Assembly (NCBI GenBank): GCA_020912385.1
Contig: CP087217.1
Coordinates: 496,001-560,000, forward strand
Source: Neofusicoccum parvum
Lineage: Eukaryota; Ascomycota; Dothideomycetes; Botryosphaeriales; Botryosphaeriaceae
Length of the DNA: 64,000 bases
Direction of reading: 5' to 3'
The translations under genes and the position numbers were made by a program. Shown here piece after piece: positions 44,121-57,500 of the stretch; the stretch's first letter is position 1, and each line of letters starts with the position of its first letter. The notes under the pieces were generated by a model, which worked only from the letters and a program-made list of their open reading frames with translations, was not told where the DNA came from and made no database searches.

Positions 44121-46639
44121 TCGTCTATACACACTGATCAGCATGCGAGATTATGTTGTCGCTCACGGCGAATGAGTTGACTGAGTGAGTGACACAATGT
44201 GGGCTGTTGATGCGAGAGGAGAAAAATGCTGGGTGAAGACAGAAGAGGAGAGATGGTAGTAAGGTATTTCCGGAAATAGATGCGATATCTACGGAGTCAG
44301 GAGAGACAGGATGATCGAGGTCTCTGGAAGGGTGAAGGGACAAAGCTAACTAGGGTTTCCATCAAACTTCCATCATTTAATCAACCTCCGCCTCTTCCAC
44401 TATCAAGAAACAGCATCACCATGACTTTTCCTACTTTACTCATTCCAAAAACTACCTCACTCACATAAAGAGAAAAATGGTGTCAGGGACACTGCCAGTT
44501 TCTTTGCACTCTGTGGTCGGTTACTCTACCCTGCTGCTCACCCCAATGCTGAGTCATTCTACTACGCCTCCTCCAAGTCTATTACTCCGCTCCCGAATCC
44601 TTCGCCCCCTTTGACCCACACACACAATCTCCACTCCAGCCCTACGCTCCCCCCACACTGTCGATCATCGAATGCGATCCACGCTCTCCGACCACCGATG
44701 ACGATGGCGCAGATCCTCATCAACCACCACTAGCGCCGCACCACGGCAATCGCCAAGAATAATAGCTCTCTCGATTCCATAGTACCGCTGAGTCGGGTGA
44801 AACCATTGACTCCGGACGATCGCAATGGCGTCGAAAAAAATAGGGGAGAGAGCGCAGAAAGCCACGGACGTTCCATACCGTGTCGCCACAGAAGCCTCCT
44901 TCCCAAACAGTTGGCCTGCAAGAATCCACCGTACGGGGAAACCCGCGTCTCGGAGACCCCGAAACCGACCCGGGCGGCAGGGCCCAGCTCTGAAGAAGAA
45001 ACCCGCCGCCTTCGTCAGCCACGGCACTCAAACAACCTTTCCCCACAGACCGTCTCGCGCCCATCTCCCCCCGCAGCAAGCAAGGGTTCACTTCAGCTCA
45101 GCTCTTCCTGTTCCTGCCAAAGCACAGACATCCGGCGATCTTCCTTTCATCTTCCCACACACCACTTCAATAATCAATCGTACCCTTCGCATCGGGACGC
45201 CCGGCACATCGGGCCTCGGGCTCGGGTGTCGGGGAATCCGGGGCTAAGGGACGGCCGGCAAAGAAAAGGCTACCTTGATCGCGTGGTGGAGTGACACAAT
45301 ACAGGCCCAGTTGCCATCTATAGTGCCGAGCACAACCCGCCCCGTCGGGTGCAGGTGGTCGTGTGCGGAACGATTCCGAACGGTGTGGTGAGTGGAAGCG
45401 CTCATCTGGAGGAGGCAACAAGCTCCTCATTGACGAATCCCAAAGCTACCCTGGGTGGACGGCTTTAGCACTGTACAGCCACGCTCGAATTGGGTCTCTT
45501 CTCCCGCCCAGCCCTGAGAGGCTCTTTTGCGCATCGCGCTACGAGTAAGTCTGTCGGCTGTAACGCGCCCCTCTCCTGCAGCTCAAACACGGGGACACCC
45601 CTGCTATAAAAGCCCTTGACCGCCCTCGCGTCGACATACAACCCTACGTAGACCACCACGCAAGCTCCTCATCACCTATTCCCGGCGCGGGACGCGTACG
45701 CGGTAGTTGTCGATATTTTCCATTTGAGAGCAACTGACTTCCTGGAGGAGCAAAGCGACGAGGGTGGGTTTCAGGAGGCTCGGCCGGGTCCGGGAGGGAC
45801 GAGGGGTCGAAAAGGGGACGTTCATGCAATGTAATGCAATGCGTGCGGGCTGCAGGAAGCTGTATCCCAGCCTCTCGGAGGTTTGATGTCGAAAGCTGCA
45901 GGGCTGGGAGGTAAGGTGACTTGACGAAAAAAAGAAAGAAGGAAAAAAGCAACGAGCATGATCCGACTTCAAACCATTTGAATTCACACTCGCCACCGTC
46001 CGATACTGTACCCGCACACACTGTGCGTCGTTGTGCCAGCGTTCGAGGTTGTTGATCGGAGGAGCCACGATCTTCTTTCTCCCCACTTCCGCAGATAAAA
46101 ATGAAACTACACACTAGAAGCCTTGCACGTAGAGTTGGCTGTGGTAGATACAAAAGCAAGGAAACTTCTCAGAGAGATCCGGAACAAGGACCTCATGATG
46201 TGGGTTGGTGTTCACGAAGCACCGGTAAGGAAATAAGGAGAAAAAAAAAGAAATTTCCCTCAGGGTATCATCACTACCAGTTGTCCTTCCTTCCAGTAGA
46301 AAAAAAGCAAGCAAAAAGAAAAGCAGTATTAACAGTTGAAGCGAAAACAAAACGGACGAACAACTTTTCACAACAAACACAACTCCTTCGCTGGCACGCA
46401 CAAGAGATGATGCTCCCAAGACCGTGCTGTGATGCCTTCAAACCCAACCCCGAATGCGCTCGAGTTTTCCCCTCCCCAAACCGCCGATTATGCAACCTGT
46501 GGCGATAAATATGATTATAAACCTTCAACCCCTTCCCAGTCTGTTTATCTGTCGAACGCCAATGCAATGCTGTGAATCTGAGGAGAACAAGGAAAAGAAG
46601 CCAAGGGAACCGTTCAAAGATCGATGCTTGGCACCAGCG

Positions 46640-48376
46640 CTATGCCGAGATGCCAGTTGGGTGAGGCAATTGGGGCGGGCCGTCCGCTGTGGTCGTTGGT
46701 CTGGAACGTATCGAGGCATTCGACTGCTCGAGGCCGATGTGCGGATCTGGAATCTGAATGTCGAGCTGTGATGTCATTAGCCCCCAAAAAACAAAGAACA
46801 AAACCCTCCCCGAGATGTCCGTGTACGCACCGTCAAATAGCCCGTTCGCCTCAGCGGAATGATCTTGACGCCCTCCTTCAGGCCCTCGGTACGGTTCCAC
46901 TCGTCCACCCACTCCTCCAGCTCGCGAAGCGTCTTTTTCACGCCCGTGAGACCCAGGTCCTCCCACAGCCACAGCGTCGCGGCGCCCATGATGGCGTCGA
47001 CCCAAGCCCGTGTTGATTGTGGATTGAACGCCGCCTGCAACTGCGAGTTGATCTTCTTGACGATTTTGCGGAACTGTTCCTCGCTGATCAGCGGGTCCAG
47101 CACCTCCGGGTACAAATTCGCAAACGTCGGGGCCAGGTCTCCCGCAATCATCCAGTCGCGCTTGATCCGGATGATACGCGTGGTGCTGTACAGCGGCGAG
47201 GTCACTGGCACGTGTGGATTCAGATGCGGGAAGCACGGGTGCGAGGGCCCCCACGCGTACTCGTCCTCATCGCCCGCTTCTGACGGCTCCGGGAAGGTGA
47301 CGGCGGACGGCTGGCGCGAGCGGAAGGTGTCGAGCGGCATGGTGGCGCGCGAGGCCGAGTGGTTCAGGCGGTGGCCGGCCTCGGGGTCGTCGGGGTTGAG
47401 GATGATGCTCGTGGGGCGGCCCACGTTGCGCTGCGGCTCGTCGAGGCCGACAATCTTCGCGGCGGTGGGTGCTTCCATGGCTGCTGGTTCCTTGCCTGCT
47501 TTCGTCTTTGCTCCCGACGCTGTTGCGGCCACCGGGGACGCGGGCTGCTGGTCTCCTCCCTGCTGCTGGCGGTCGAGCAGCAGGCTGCGGCGTCCGCTGG
47601 GCAGGCCGATGCTGGCGCGCGAGCTGTCTCCGCCCTGGCTTCTCTCGACGGCGAGGCTGCTGTGGGCCCTGCTCTGTGTCTGGCCGGGCAGGGGCAGCAG
47701 CGGGTAGACGTCGCGGCCCTCCTCGGCGGTGGTGGGCGGCGGGAAAGGGACGTTCGGGCCGACGGGCAGCGAGTTGTTGCGGTACGAGGTCGAGGGCTGG
47801 GACACGGGGGTGCGTGGTGACGAATTGACGGGATTCCACAGGCGCGAGGCGGGCGCGCCGCGGCGGGCAGCGGTCGGGGTCTGGCTGGCGGGCGGGTCCG
47901 GGAGGCGGAAGGGCGCGAGGTTGAAGATGCGTTGGGTCAGGCTCCAGCGCTGGGCGGGCGGGTGCGAATGCGCGTGCGGTGGTGGGTGTGGAAGGGTGTG
48001 GCCAGCGTTGGACGCCGTCGTGCCGGCGGTGTGCACGTGGTGTGCGGCGATGGGGTGGGCGGCGGTCGCTGGAGCGAGGCGTGCAGGACGTTGCGGACGG
48101 GCAGTGGTGGAGCGCTCGGCAGCGGAGATTGGGAAAGGAGAGTGGGAGGAGCACCAGTGTGAGCTCGCGCGCGGGAGCTAGCGCTGTCACTGCGACTGCG
48201 CGACACACTCGCCGTCCGCCGCGGGCACGGCGGCATCGACAGGCGCGGAGGGCGGGCAGGCGAAGGAGCGACGGGCGGCAGGTTACTGCATGTGCATGGG
48301 CTTGTGCCAGGCGGGAGGAGAGCGACTCGACCTGCGCTCGCTGCTGGCCGGCTCGCGAGTTTAAAGGCTCCGCCAT
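46640..48376 (-). CDS. ERF4: Ras modification protein ERF4 (palmitoyltransferase subunit)
   Basis: My model has exons 48,287-48,376, 46,831-48,177 and 46,640-46,765, 520 aa in total. The 3' junction (GTGCGT...CACAG) is well supported: it replaces a frame running into VRTRTSRG with LDIQIPDPHIGLEQSN. The 5' exon is less certain. The long exon is open without an ATG back to a stop at 48,178, so an upstream exon is required, and the only good candidate begins MAEPLNSRAGQQ with donor GTAACC. The N-terminal two-thirds is disordered and Pro/Ser-rich. The ERF4/Golgin A7 domain lies near the C-terminus (YSTTRIIRIKRDWMIAGDL, FANLYPEVLDPLISEEQF, AAFNPQSTRAWVDAIMG). Erf4 partners the DHHC enzyme Erf2 at the ER to palmitoylate Ras. 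Erf2 is not in this window. Confidence 0.8.
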
Positions 48377-49292
48377 GGCGACAGTGGTACGGCTAGCAGC
48401 GCGAGCGCCGCCTGGCCCAAGAGGAGCCTGCGAGCCTCGCACGTCCGCGCTTCCGCCCTGTTCCTGCGCCAAAAGAACAGCCCCATTCGACGCCCCGTCC
48501 GCCCCGGCTCCCCTGGCCCTACGAGATATTAATACGGCGCCGCGAGGGGGGCGTGCCGGGTGACGTCGACGCCTGCAGACCACTTTGCAAATTCTGGCGC
48601 CTTTGCTATGCGTGGAAATTGCCCAACACCACCGTGCCATCCTGCCCTACAGCGCGCCGCCCTCCCATTGCTCAGCGGCGGTTGCGCCGCGCCAGAGCCT
48701 CGTACACGTACTCACCACCACGTCCACCCTCGCCGCTGCCGTCCCGATTGCCCCCAGCCAGCGCCGCTCAGCTGAGCCGCGTTGGGCACCCAGGCCAGAC
48801 CCACCGTGCAAAGCTTATTGGAAACTCACAGACGATAGTGTACTCGATGCGAGCCGCGGCTGCTTTTTTGCATTGTTTGTATCCTTCAGCAGCTCTTCCG
48901 CCGCGCAGGCATCTTCCCACCTGCGCCCAGCCAACGCACAAACGCCCGCCGCCGTCGCCCTCGTCAATTCCGAACGAGCCGAAGGGGCACACCTCCAGCA
49001 ACCTCGCCTCGACCCAAACCGTCGGGGGTATAAGCCACCTCTGCTTCCCAGAAATATGTCTATCGCCTCTTCCATTACTTTTGCAGCTTGGCTGCCGTTC
49101 CCAGCGCCCTCCCAATTTACTAGCGACATCGAAAATGAGGACGTCCCGTGTGCCACAAAAACGTCTGTGTGCGTAGAACGAGAGAAAAAGAAAAAAAAAG
49201 AAAAGGTCAAGAGATTTATCTCGTCTCATGTTGCTGAAGTTAGAAGAATCTCGTGGATCATCTCCCGTATCGGACCGTCCCAAGTCATCGCC
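48377..49292. other. Spacer between ERF4 and the TMEM198-like gene
   Basis: Contains the ERF4 promoter and the 3' end of the next minus-strand gene, with an A-rich tract at 49,180-49,205. No gene is supported. Confidence 0.5.
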
Positions 49293-52200
49293 TTACTCCG
49301 TCTTAGCGCTCGCTTGGAGCCGGCGGAGCCTGTCACGGTGCAGCTGCTGCATCTGCCCAGTCCGCATCTTCTCGTGGATCATGCTGTCGATGTGCTGCCG
49401 GTTGAGCTCCTGCTGCTGCTGCGCCAGCTCCTTGTTGCGGCGCTCGCTGATCATTGCCGAGCGCCGGCCGTCGTTCTCGCGTTGCGCCGGCTGTCTCAGC
49501 TGCTGGTCGTGCTGGAGCGATCCCCGCCACGAAGCAAACATCTGCTCTCTCTTCTCCTGCGGCATGTTGGCCTCGCGCTGCGGCTGGTGCGAGTCAAAGT
49601 TCTGCGCCGAGAGCGGCGGGTACGACGAGTTCCGCTGCGTCGACTGCCGGTTCTTCTGGACCATCAGCCGCCGCTGGCTGAGTGACATGTTGTCGGGATC
49701 CATGTCTTCCACCCCGATCTGGGAGCTTCGCACAGAGTTTGCAGCACTTGGCGCTCTGCTCATGCGTTGAGACAGCTGTGGTTGAACGACTGGAGACTGG
49801 CCCGGCGGTACATTGAACGACATCTTCGTCGGCTTGTTGCGGATGCGGCTGTCTCTCTCGCTCAAGAGCGTGTTCGTCGGAATCGGAGACGGTGAGTATT
49901 TGGCATGCGCACGGCTTTCTGCCAGCGTGTCCTCCTCTGAGGGCTGCTCAGCAATCGGCGCATTGACCGGGCTTGACGAGATCCTCAGTCCTCGCGCGCC
50001 GTTTCCGGCGAGTGCCGAGCCAGGGCGAGAGATTGTTGTCACCGACGGCGCACTCGAATTGCGTTGAAGGTTGATGTGAGGGCTCGCGCTTGCCGTCGCC
50101 AAGGTGGCGCTCGATGAATTTCTCGACAGTGGGACCGGTGTGTCATTGACCGGAACATTCTTCGACAGGCTAGACGAAGAACGTTGCAGCGACTGCCGGT
50201 ATGGATTGGACTGCGAGAGTTGGGATGCATCCCTTGAGTCCCGCTCCGGTTTTGCCTCCGTGTGAGGAGGCGGGTCTGGAGTCTTCTGCGGCGTTTCAGC
50301 AGCTTGCTTAAAGCCGAGATCCACCATCACACCAGGCGACGACGGTTCGGGAATGCTCTCGAGCTCAGGCTGCTCGGCCATGCTGACGTGCTTAGCCCAT
50401 TCATTGGTGCGGTACGTTAGCATGACCTTTGAAAGCTTGTCAGGGAGGTGGTCGCTCAAGCTACCAACGACGGAATGGGCAATTTCCGACTGCGTGGTTG
50501 ACTTCCTCGACCGTGCCTGGTTGTCGCTCGACGATCCCCCCTCATCGCGGTTCGCCGAAGTTCCAGATTGCCGACGTTCCTTGCGAGCTGCGCGCTTGTT
50601 GTTGTCTCCTGTTTTGAGATCGGTGCTGGATGTCAACGAGCGGGGTGGAGCCGGTGCCAAGACTTCATGCTGTCCGCCCACTTGAGGCTCTTGCGGGCCT
50701 GTATCGCCAGCGTCTGGTGAATCCGCATGAGTTTCGTCCTTGGATTCTCCCGTCTTGGTAGGTTCATTTTCGGCATCTTGGTCTTCTTCGGCCTGGTCGA
50801 GCCTGCTGAACGGTGTGCCAGCCCTTGAGAGAGCGGGAAGCGAAATGACATCCTCGTTCATGTCATCGAGAGTAGCGGCGATCGAAGAAGCTCTATCATC
50901 CTCGATCAGGTTCTCCTCAGATGTTGCGTGAGAATTGTGGGAATTCCTGATGTTCGAGCTCCTCTTCGAGCCCGGATGGATCGATAATCGTTGCGCGCTA
51001 TCTTCCCTCACAACTAGATGCTCCGGGATGGATGCGACTGACTCCTGGTCTAGAAGATCGTACGTAGAGTCGTTTCCTGTAGGTACGACGAAAGGAAGCG
51101 GAACCGTTTGAAGAGGCGGTGGTGCTGAAGCTGGAAATCTCGGCGACGGCCCAATGCTGTCTTCGCTGTATGCAGTGTTCTCCATCGAGTCCTGACGCTT
51201 TGACAATGAATCCCGAGGATTGAAGTAACTGGCATTTGGCAATGGTCGTCCCTGTCCGTCAATCTGTTGTATTTCGTCCGTATCCTCGGCCGGAGTGGTG
51301 TATTGGGATATCAGTTGGGCCTGGCTGTCTTCTCTTGTCCCTGAATCCAGCTCATACATCTCCATACTGTCATCCGAGCTCCCTCGTGAAAGTTCCTTAA
51401 CACTGATTGACGGCTTGCGGCCATGCTCAGAGCCAACGCCAGAGTCAAGATGGTCCGGCTCGGCACTCTTGTCGTTGTAAGCACTCTTGTTCCCGTATAC
51501 AGCTTCCCATTGAGCTCGCTCCCGATCAGTGTCCTCAACGATCCGTTTGCCAATCTCTTCGTCAAGGCGTTCTTGATCCTCCTCCTTCTGTCTCCGGATC
51601 GCATCTCTTTGCTCCCGCCGCGCCTTAACCACTTTCCAGAGCTTCATTTGTGAAGCAATTCCAAGCAGACTAATTATGATTATGCAGGCAATCTCGACTC
51701 GAATGCCACGCGTGATTGGGTATGTGTTCGTGAAAAGCGGGAAGGTATCGTCGTTGAGATCTGGTCAGCAGTTAGCACGGCGAAACAGGAGCAAGGAGAC
51801 CTGAGTTTCTTACCCCAAATGTACAACCAAAACTCTTTAAGACCTGCTCGCGAAAAACAGTCAATCCCAAGAACCGTAATTGTTGCGCCCGCGAAAGATG
51901 TGCATCCAATCAATCCGTAGGTTCGAGTGTAGTGACTGAAAGATAGGGCCCAGCCGACTGCTGAGAAAACGCCAATGAAGATGGCTCTACCTGTCGTAGA
52001 TGTAATTAAGCCGCCTGATTTCAAGACCAGAAACCACATGGCAAGGCAGAACCCCCCCAGAAGACAGCCGAGTCCTTCGGTGATGTCCTTGAATATGTAG
52101 GCGACACCACCTGCGAGCAACGCGGGTATGAAGGCGGCAACAAAGAAGGCGCCCTGAACAGCATCGGTGACGGGCGGGTTCATCACATATTCGATAAGGA

Positions 52201-52873
52201 CCTGCCAAGTCAATTAGCGATCGACGCGCGTCGAGCTTTCTGACAGCTCGTACCGTGATCGAGAGCGCAACAAGAAATCCTACAGAGCCTCCGATGTTCA
52301 CCCTACACGTTGTTAATTGCCAGATGACCTATGGGGAGCTAGACACAAACCAAAGGTTTTTGATGCCAATCAAAGTGTAGATGACACCAGTGATCATGAG
52401 AACAGCACCAGTAATTCCGATGGCTGGAGTGATCTTGGGTGGGAGTGGCAAGCCGTGGCCAGAGTAGACGGCGGCTGGCCTTTTATTAGCCGATCCAACC
52501 TCCAATTGGAAGTGCAGGACAACTCACCGGTGGTAGATGCAGCTGCCGCGTCACTTGGGACAGCGGCAGCCGGGACATCGGTTAGGGCAGTAGTGCTGAC
52601 AGCTGCAGTAGCTGAGGACTCTGCGGAAGCCCGGGTACTGGTTTCGATGTCCGACGGAGCGGCGTTCGAGGCCTGGTTGCTCGTTGCCGTTGTGCTAGCC
52701 TCGCTGGAGAGTTCCCGGGTAGTCCTGGCAGTCGTTGAGGGCTCGACGGAGCTTTGCACTGAGGTGGCGGCGCTGTCTCCGGCATCCTGGCGAGCATGGA
52801 TAATAGCAGCTGCAGCGCAATGGGCGTAGAGAAGGGCGAGTAGGAGTGCAACGAGCGAGCGAGAAAGCTGCAT
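49293..52873 (-). CDS. TMEM198-like (DUF4203) polytopic membrane protein with long cytosolic tail
   Basis: Five exons, 52,528-52,873, 52,351-52,474, 52,254-52,302, 51,814-52,201 and 49,293-51,760, encode 1124 aa. Introns of 53, 48, 52 and 53 nt all keep phase. A signal peptide (MQLSRSLVALLLALLYAHCAAA) precedes about 90 Ser/Thr/Ala-rich residues likely O-glycosylated. About seven membrane segments follow in residues 115-325 (ITPAIGITGAVLMITGVIY, NIGGSVGFLVALSITV, GAFFVAAFIPALLAGGV, then CLLGGFCLAMWFLVL and FGATITVLGIDC-like segments, ending VEIACIIIISLLGI). This is the fungal DUF4203/TMEM198 arrangement. The remaining 800 residues are cytosolic: a basic coiled coil (KARREQRDAIRRQKEED), long disordered Ser/Pro-rich sequence, and a C-terminal Gln/Arg coiled coil (RNKELAQQQQELNRQH). 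The function in fungi is unknown. Vertebrate TMEM198 has been connected to Wnt receptor phosphorylation, which does not transfer here. Confidence 0.85.
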
Positions 52874-54905
52874 GACGGCCTCGATATTAGAGATTCTCAC
52901 AGCCGAAATAACAACAAAGCCGCGCTCCCATGGTACAACAATCTGAGAGCAGGGGCAGGGACGGGATCAGCAGATATCCTGGAGCTCCGGGGACACGTTC
53001 CCCACGCGTGGTAGGCCTGGCAGCTCTGGAGGCGGCGGCGAGGGCAGTTAAGGCTGAACAGATAAGAGCTGCTGCGGGAGGGACGAAGGATGAACAGCAA
53101 GCAAGGGGAGGAAGAAGAACGATTGCGGAGGAAGAAAGTGCGCCGAGAATACACGTAGGTTAGGTCATAACGCGGGCAGGCCACAGCATGGGTCGATGGG
53201 GCAGGGCACCGCAGCAGCACGGCCAGCTATGCATTACATGTCGACATATCAAAGCTTGGGAAATCAGCATGGGGCGCCCGCCCCGGCAGATCACCGACTA
53301 CTGAACGCCCGTGATGAGCGAGATTTGCAGTTCCCGCGCAATGGCAGGCGTCGACCGGCCAAAAGCGGGCGGGCGGCGCCAATGGCGATACTGGATGGGG
53401 AAGCAGAGCGCTCGCATCCAAGCGTCAGGGAAATTGCATTCTCGAGAAGGCCGCAGCCATGGATGTTGGCGCTAGAGCCAACGGTCCGCAGGAGAGCTCG
53501 GAGCCGGAGAGACAGGCATGCCAGAACCCCGGGCCCGCCTGCCGGCGCGACGGCCAGGCGGCTGACGGCGGCGCCAGACCCACATCGTCGATTGCGGCGA
53601 ACGCAGGCGTGGGCGGGCTGGAGAGGCTGGCACTGCGGGTCGTGGGCGAGCTGAGCCGTCGCAGGAGCGTTGCGCGGTGTCCAGCAGTCGAGTGGGCAGA
53701 GGCCGCGGCGGCTGCAGGTGGTGGTCTGCTGTCGCGGCGTGTCGAGAGCACGCCAGCCGAGCCTGCACGGGCGGTGCTTGGGGTCCCTGTGGGCCTCTCC
53801 TCGTGCTTCTCGCGCCTCCTCACGCGAATCACCGCCCGTGCGCCGCGCGCATCGCAGCATCAATGCGCGCGCGTCCTCAATATTCCCCAGCGCGCTGGTT
53901 TTTCCGCGCGGCGCAGCGTCGCAAGGCTGCCTGAACAACGGACGGCGCCGGCCCAACAGCTGTCACGCCAGCGCCTGCTGCTGCGCTGCTGCAGCGCCCC
54001 AGGGGCCCGCTCAAGCAGGTTCTTGCTCGTGCTGACGCGCCCGGCGGAGCCAAGACCTGTCCCGCACCTGTCGCACCCGTGTCTTTCTTCTGCCTCTCCC
54101 GCCGCCGCTGATGCGCGGATGCTGCGCGCGCTGCTGTGGCTGGATCGCCGCCGGCCATGACGCGGTCTCTGCTGCGAGCCTCCCCCAAGCCCGCCGGCAG
54201 TGGCTGGCAGCCTGTTTCAGAGCGGCGTGCTGCGCCGTCAGCCCTCCCGCCCTGCCCTGTGGTCCAGCAGCTCTCAGGCCCAAACGTCAAACACCGTGAA
54301 CAATGCGCTGCACGCCCTGCGCCCCAGAGCCCGCCCGCCCCGCCGTGCCCGGGCCACCGCTGCGTTTGCGCAGAAACAACGTCTATGGCAGACTTTGCCG
54401 CTGCTGCAGATTGATTATCGTGAATGCGCATGCAGGGTAGCATTGGGCAATTGCATGTGTGCGACCTCCGCCGCCGTGCCGTGAAGACGTGTCAAGGACC
54501 AGGCCACGAAAACGCGTCTCGGTCAGCTTCCGAAGGCCGATCGCGCGCTGCTGGGGCTGGCAGACGGCAATGCGGGATTGCTGCCCGCCCGCAAGCGGCC
54601 CAGCTGAACGTGCGGAGAAGCGCGGATGCATGCGTCCAATTGCTGTCGCCGAACTACACAGCCCACTGCTTGCCAAAACTCCATTGGCTGTCTCTAAACA
54701 CTATTCTCGAGCCCCGGTTCACCGACGAAAGTATCCTTGGATCCCCACAAAGTATCTTTGTTCAAAAGCAAGGGAGGACGATGCACGCGCGGTACATTGT
54801 GCGCCTGGCTCGGTCCCGGCCTGACCGTATCTTTGGACCATCGAGCCCGTCCGCAGAACTGCGAGGCTGGTTTCTCCGCCTCGTCCGGCGGGGAGGATCA
54901 AAGGA
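52874..54905. other. GC-rich spacer upstream of the TMEM198-like gene
   Basis: About 2 kb with the same style as positions 1-11,750: GC-rich, with overlapping Arg/Ala/Pro-rich open frames on both strands and no domain or spliceable chain. It must contain the promoter of the TMEM198-like gene and the 3' end of GSH2. Confidence 0.5.
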
Positions 54906-56753
54906 TCACACGTCAACCAGACAACAGCTATCTACGGCCCCAAATCCCGCTGCAACCCCGCCCTCCTCGCTCTGGTTGCCCTTGGTTCTGAGGAGATATC
55001 CAGCCTCCCGGTTTTCCAAGATCTGGCCCGGAGATCCAGCACCCTCGCCATTCTTCCATAAGCATACACCATAAACTCCCAGCTCGCAGATTACCCCTCC
55101 CTTCTGGACCTCCCCATTGCGGATGATGACGTTGTTCTGCGCTGGCGGCTCGATCATTTCCATCAAAATGTACGCGGGCCATTGCGATTCCGGCAGCTTC
55201 GATAGGAACTGCGGTATGGCACCTCGATAGATATTGTTACCACCGCCCTCGCGTTGAGGCTTCAGAACGTAGCGCTGAGCAGTCTCCGGGTTCGTGGCAA
55301 GTCTGCGAGCTTCCAACCCAGCCTCGCTCTTATCCATAGGGTAGATGGGAGCGAATGTTTTCAGCACACGTGCCGCGGTGGTCTCATTGGGCAAGAAGCG
55401 AGCCAGGTGAGGCGAGTGGGGGGTTGCGAGAACCTGCTGGACTTTCTTGCATCCGGCAAGCTGAAGCAAGATGCTTGGGCACTTGATGGCTCTGCTGCGT
55501 TCCAGATGCAGGCGCGCCGTCCACTCCCCATCCGTGGGGAAATCGTCCGGCGAGTATACTGAGCGGTAGTACACGGTGGTCACTTCATAAGCCTTGCCGG
55601 GTGCGTGAGGCGGGCTGTATATCAGGTTCCGGTCAGAGTCTAGCTTTGTGCAAGAGAGAACCGAGCTAAACGGGACACGGAACGACCGAACGCCGTTCTC
55701 GGCGAACAGAGAATACTCGAGGTGCCTCTGGTCGAAGACATTCCTCTCGGGATCCTGGACCACGAAAAGAACACAGAGCGGGTTCGAAGACTTGGAGTTT
55801 CCATACGCCCTGTGTGCTGCCGCCAATCCAGAAGCCAGGGACGGCACAGAGGTGCTCTGAGGCAGAGAATCGTGCTTGATGATGGAGCCCAATTCAGCAG
55901 GGTAGGCATCGACGGAAAGAAGGTATTTATGCAGGGCCGAGACTTGAGTAGATAGGCCACCGAACGACGAAGCAATAGTGTTGAACTCAACCTGCTTGAT
56001 CTGCGGCTTTGCGTTGCTCTCGGACGGATCCACGTGGACCATGTAATCAGACCGGAACAAGCCGAGGGTGATATCCTGCCAGGAGGTGAGCAAACAGCGT
56101 AGTTATTCAGGGATTTACTTACTTGAACATATCCCTCCTTCTTGACATCAAGGTGTACATTCCATAGCTTGGCGACGAAGTCATCGACCTCCACGAGTCT
56201 AACAGCAAAATAATGTTAGCCCCGCCCCCACTTTCCATACTCGAATAGCTGCATACGAGAATGTCTCGATTTTCTCTACTGCACGAGTTGAGTGTACAGA
56301 TGAGACTGTTGTGGTGAAAATGAGAACAGAAGAGCAAAGCAATGCATGGCGGGGTAATGATGAGAGAAAAGCAAACCAGAATTGATTCAGATACTGCAAG
56401 CTTTCCAAGGGTACTTTTCACAACTTTGGGGACGGGAGGTTTTTGACGCACTCTTCCACTATCAGCTTCAGCCATTCCTCGTCTCGTGCAATGGCAGAGT
56501 ACAGTTCATTGTATGCTTTCTGGATGGTGAACCCCTCCTCAAAGCAGTGGCGGGGGAACAAGCTGGGGAACAGAGTCACCGGCGCGGTCGATGCAAGCAC
56601 ACCAGATGGATCCTGCGAAGCCGAAACGAAAGATGGCGGTGGCCTCACAGCCAGGCCGTGTGCTATGGACCAGTCTTTGAGATTGGTCAGCAGGAACTGC
56701 GCCTGCTCCTCGGTGAGGTCAGGCGGGTAGGCGGGGTATATTGACTTCGACAT
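54906..56753 (-). CDS. GSH2: Glutathione synthetase (EC 6.3.2.3)
   Basis: Exons 56,422-56,753, 56,123-56,198 and 54,906-56,075 encode 525 aa. Introns are 223 and 47 nt. The first donor could be GTGAAA (used here) or GTTGTG three bases upstream in coding direction, changing one leucine only. The enzyme ligates gamma-glutamylcysteine and glycine with ATP in the cytosol. Family marks are SIYPAYPPDL near the start, LVEVDDFVAKLWNVHLD, DYMVHVD, QVEFNTIASSFGGLS, VVYYRS-type sequence, the ATP-grasp element YVLKPQREGGGNNIYRG, ILMEMIEPP and the Ala/Gly-rich loop EEGGVAAGFGAVDSCCLV that closes over the substrate. All expected elements are present, so the enzyme should be active. Divergent from the SAM-SNF2 gene. 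Confidence 0.95.
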
Positions 56754-57500
56754 GGTGGTGCTCGCGGAAACCTGCTGTCGGTGCTGGTGGTCTTGAGAAG
56801 AATGGGATCGCGGCCAGATAAGTGATCCAGAGAAAGACCAAAGACGTTGAAGCGAGGTGACTGCAAGATGCCCGTGGACCCTCCAGTTCTGACAAAGCAG
56901 CCGCGTGATGCCGCTAATAAGCCCGCGCTTGCCGTAAGTAGAAAGATAAACGAGCACGACACAGGTGGCCAGAGCTCAACGCTCTTTCCAGCTTTAGCGC
57001 GGTGCCTGTTGCGTCGCGTCCCCCACGCTCTTCGCACGACACAACCAGCCAGAACCCGCGGCTCTCTTTCAACGGGCGCCGCATTCCCCAAAACTTGGAC
57101 CAGACTCGACTTACATGGTTCTGGGTGTCTGGTCACCGCACAGTGAGCTGGCGCGCGCACCCGCGACACGACGCGTGCCCCGAACACAGCTTCCCGTGAA
57201 GAATCTGGCTGCGCCGGGCTTGAAGGCAATCGACAGCTCGCATTCTCTACCTCCACTCGCTCGACCCTCGCTCATTGGCTGCAAAGTCTGCTAACCGGAC
57301 GGAGGCTCTCTCAAGCATATCTTGCCGGCCGTCTTCCAAGAAACTTCATTTTCCAAGCCCACACCAACTTCGACCCAATCTTGCCACAACACATTGCTTC
57401 AAGATCTTCACCTTCTAGATCTTCACGAGCGGAACTCTGATACTGACCTGAGATGCATCTCTGCAACCCTTGTTGAATCAGTTACGCTCGTCGGTCCACG
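56754..57500. promoter_or_regulatory. Divergent promoter region of GSH2 and the SAM-SNF2 gene
   Basis: 747 bp between the two start codons. The last 150 bp before 57,501 are CT-rich with CTTCA repeats, usual for a fungal 5' leader. No specific stress element was recognised with confidence. Confidence 0.5.

Larger units (their letters stand above)
43611..46639. other. Three-kilobase spacer between NLR and ERF4
   Basis: No gene is supported. It contains element copy D (43,871-43,957) and a degenerate arm (44,085-44,120). Overlapping open frames at 44,660-45,290 on both strands lack domains. The last 500 bp are AT-rich and likely ERF4 3' UTR. Confidence 0.5.

Noticed and set aside
44665..45294. 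Overlapping open frames on both strands in the NLR-ERF4 spacer
   Set aside because: No domain, and frames on opposite strands cover the same bases; neither has a better claim.
53196..54443. Several 100-230 codon frames in the GC-rich spacer upstream of the TMEM198-like gene
   Set aside because: Same low-complexity Arg/Ala/Cys pattern on both strands as in positions 1-11,750.
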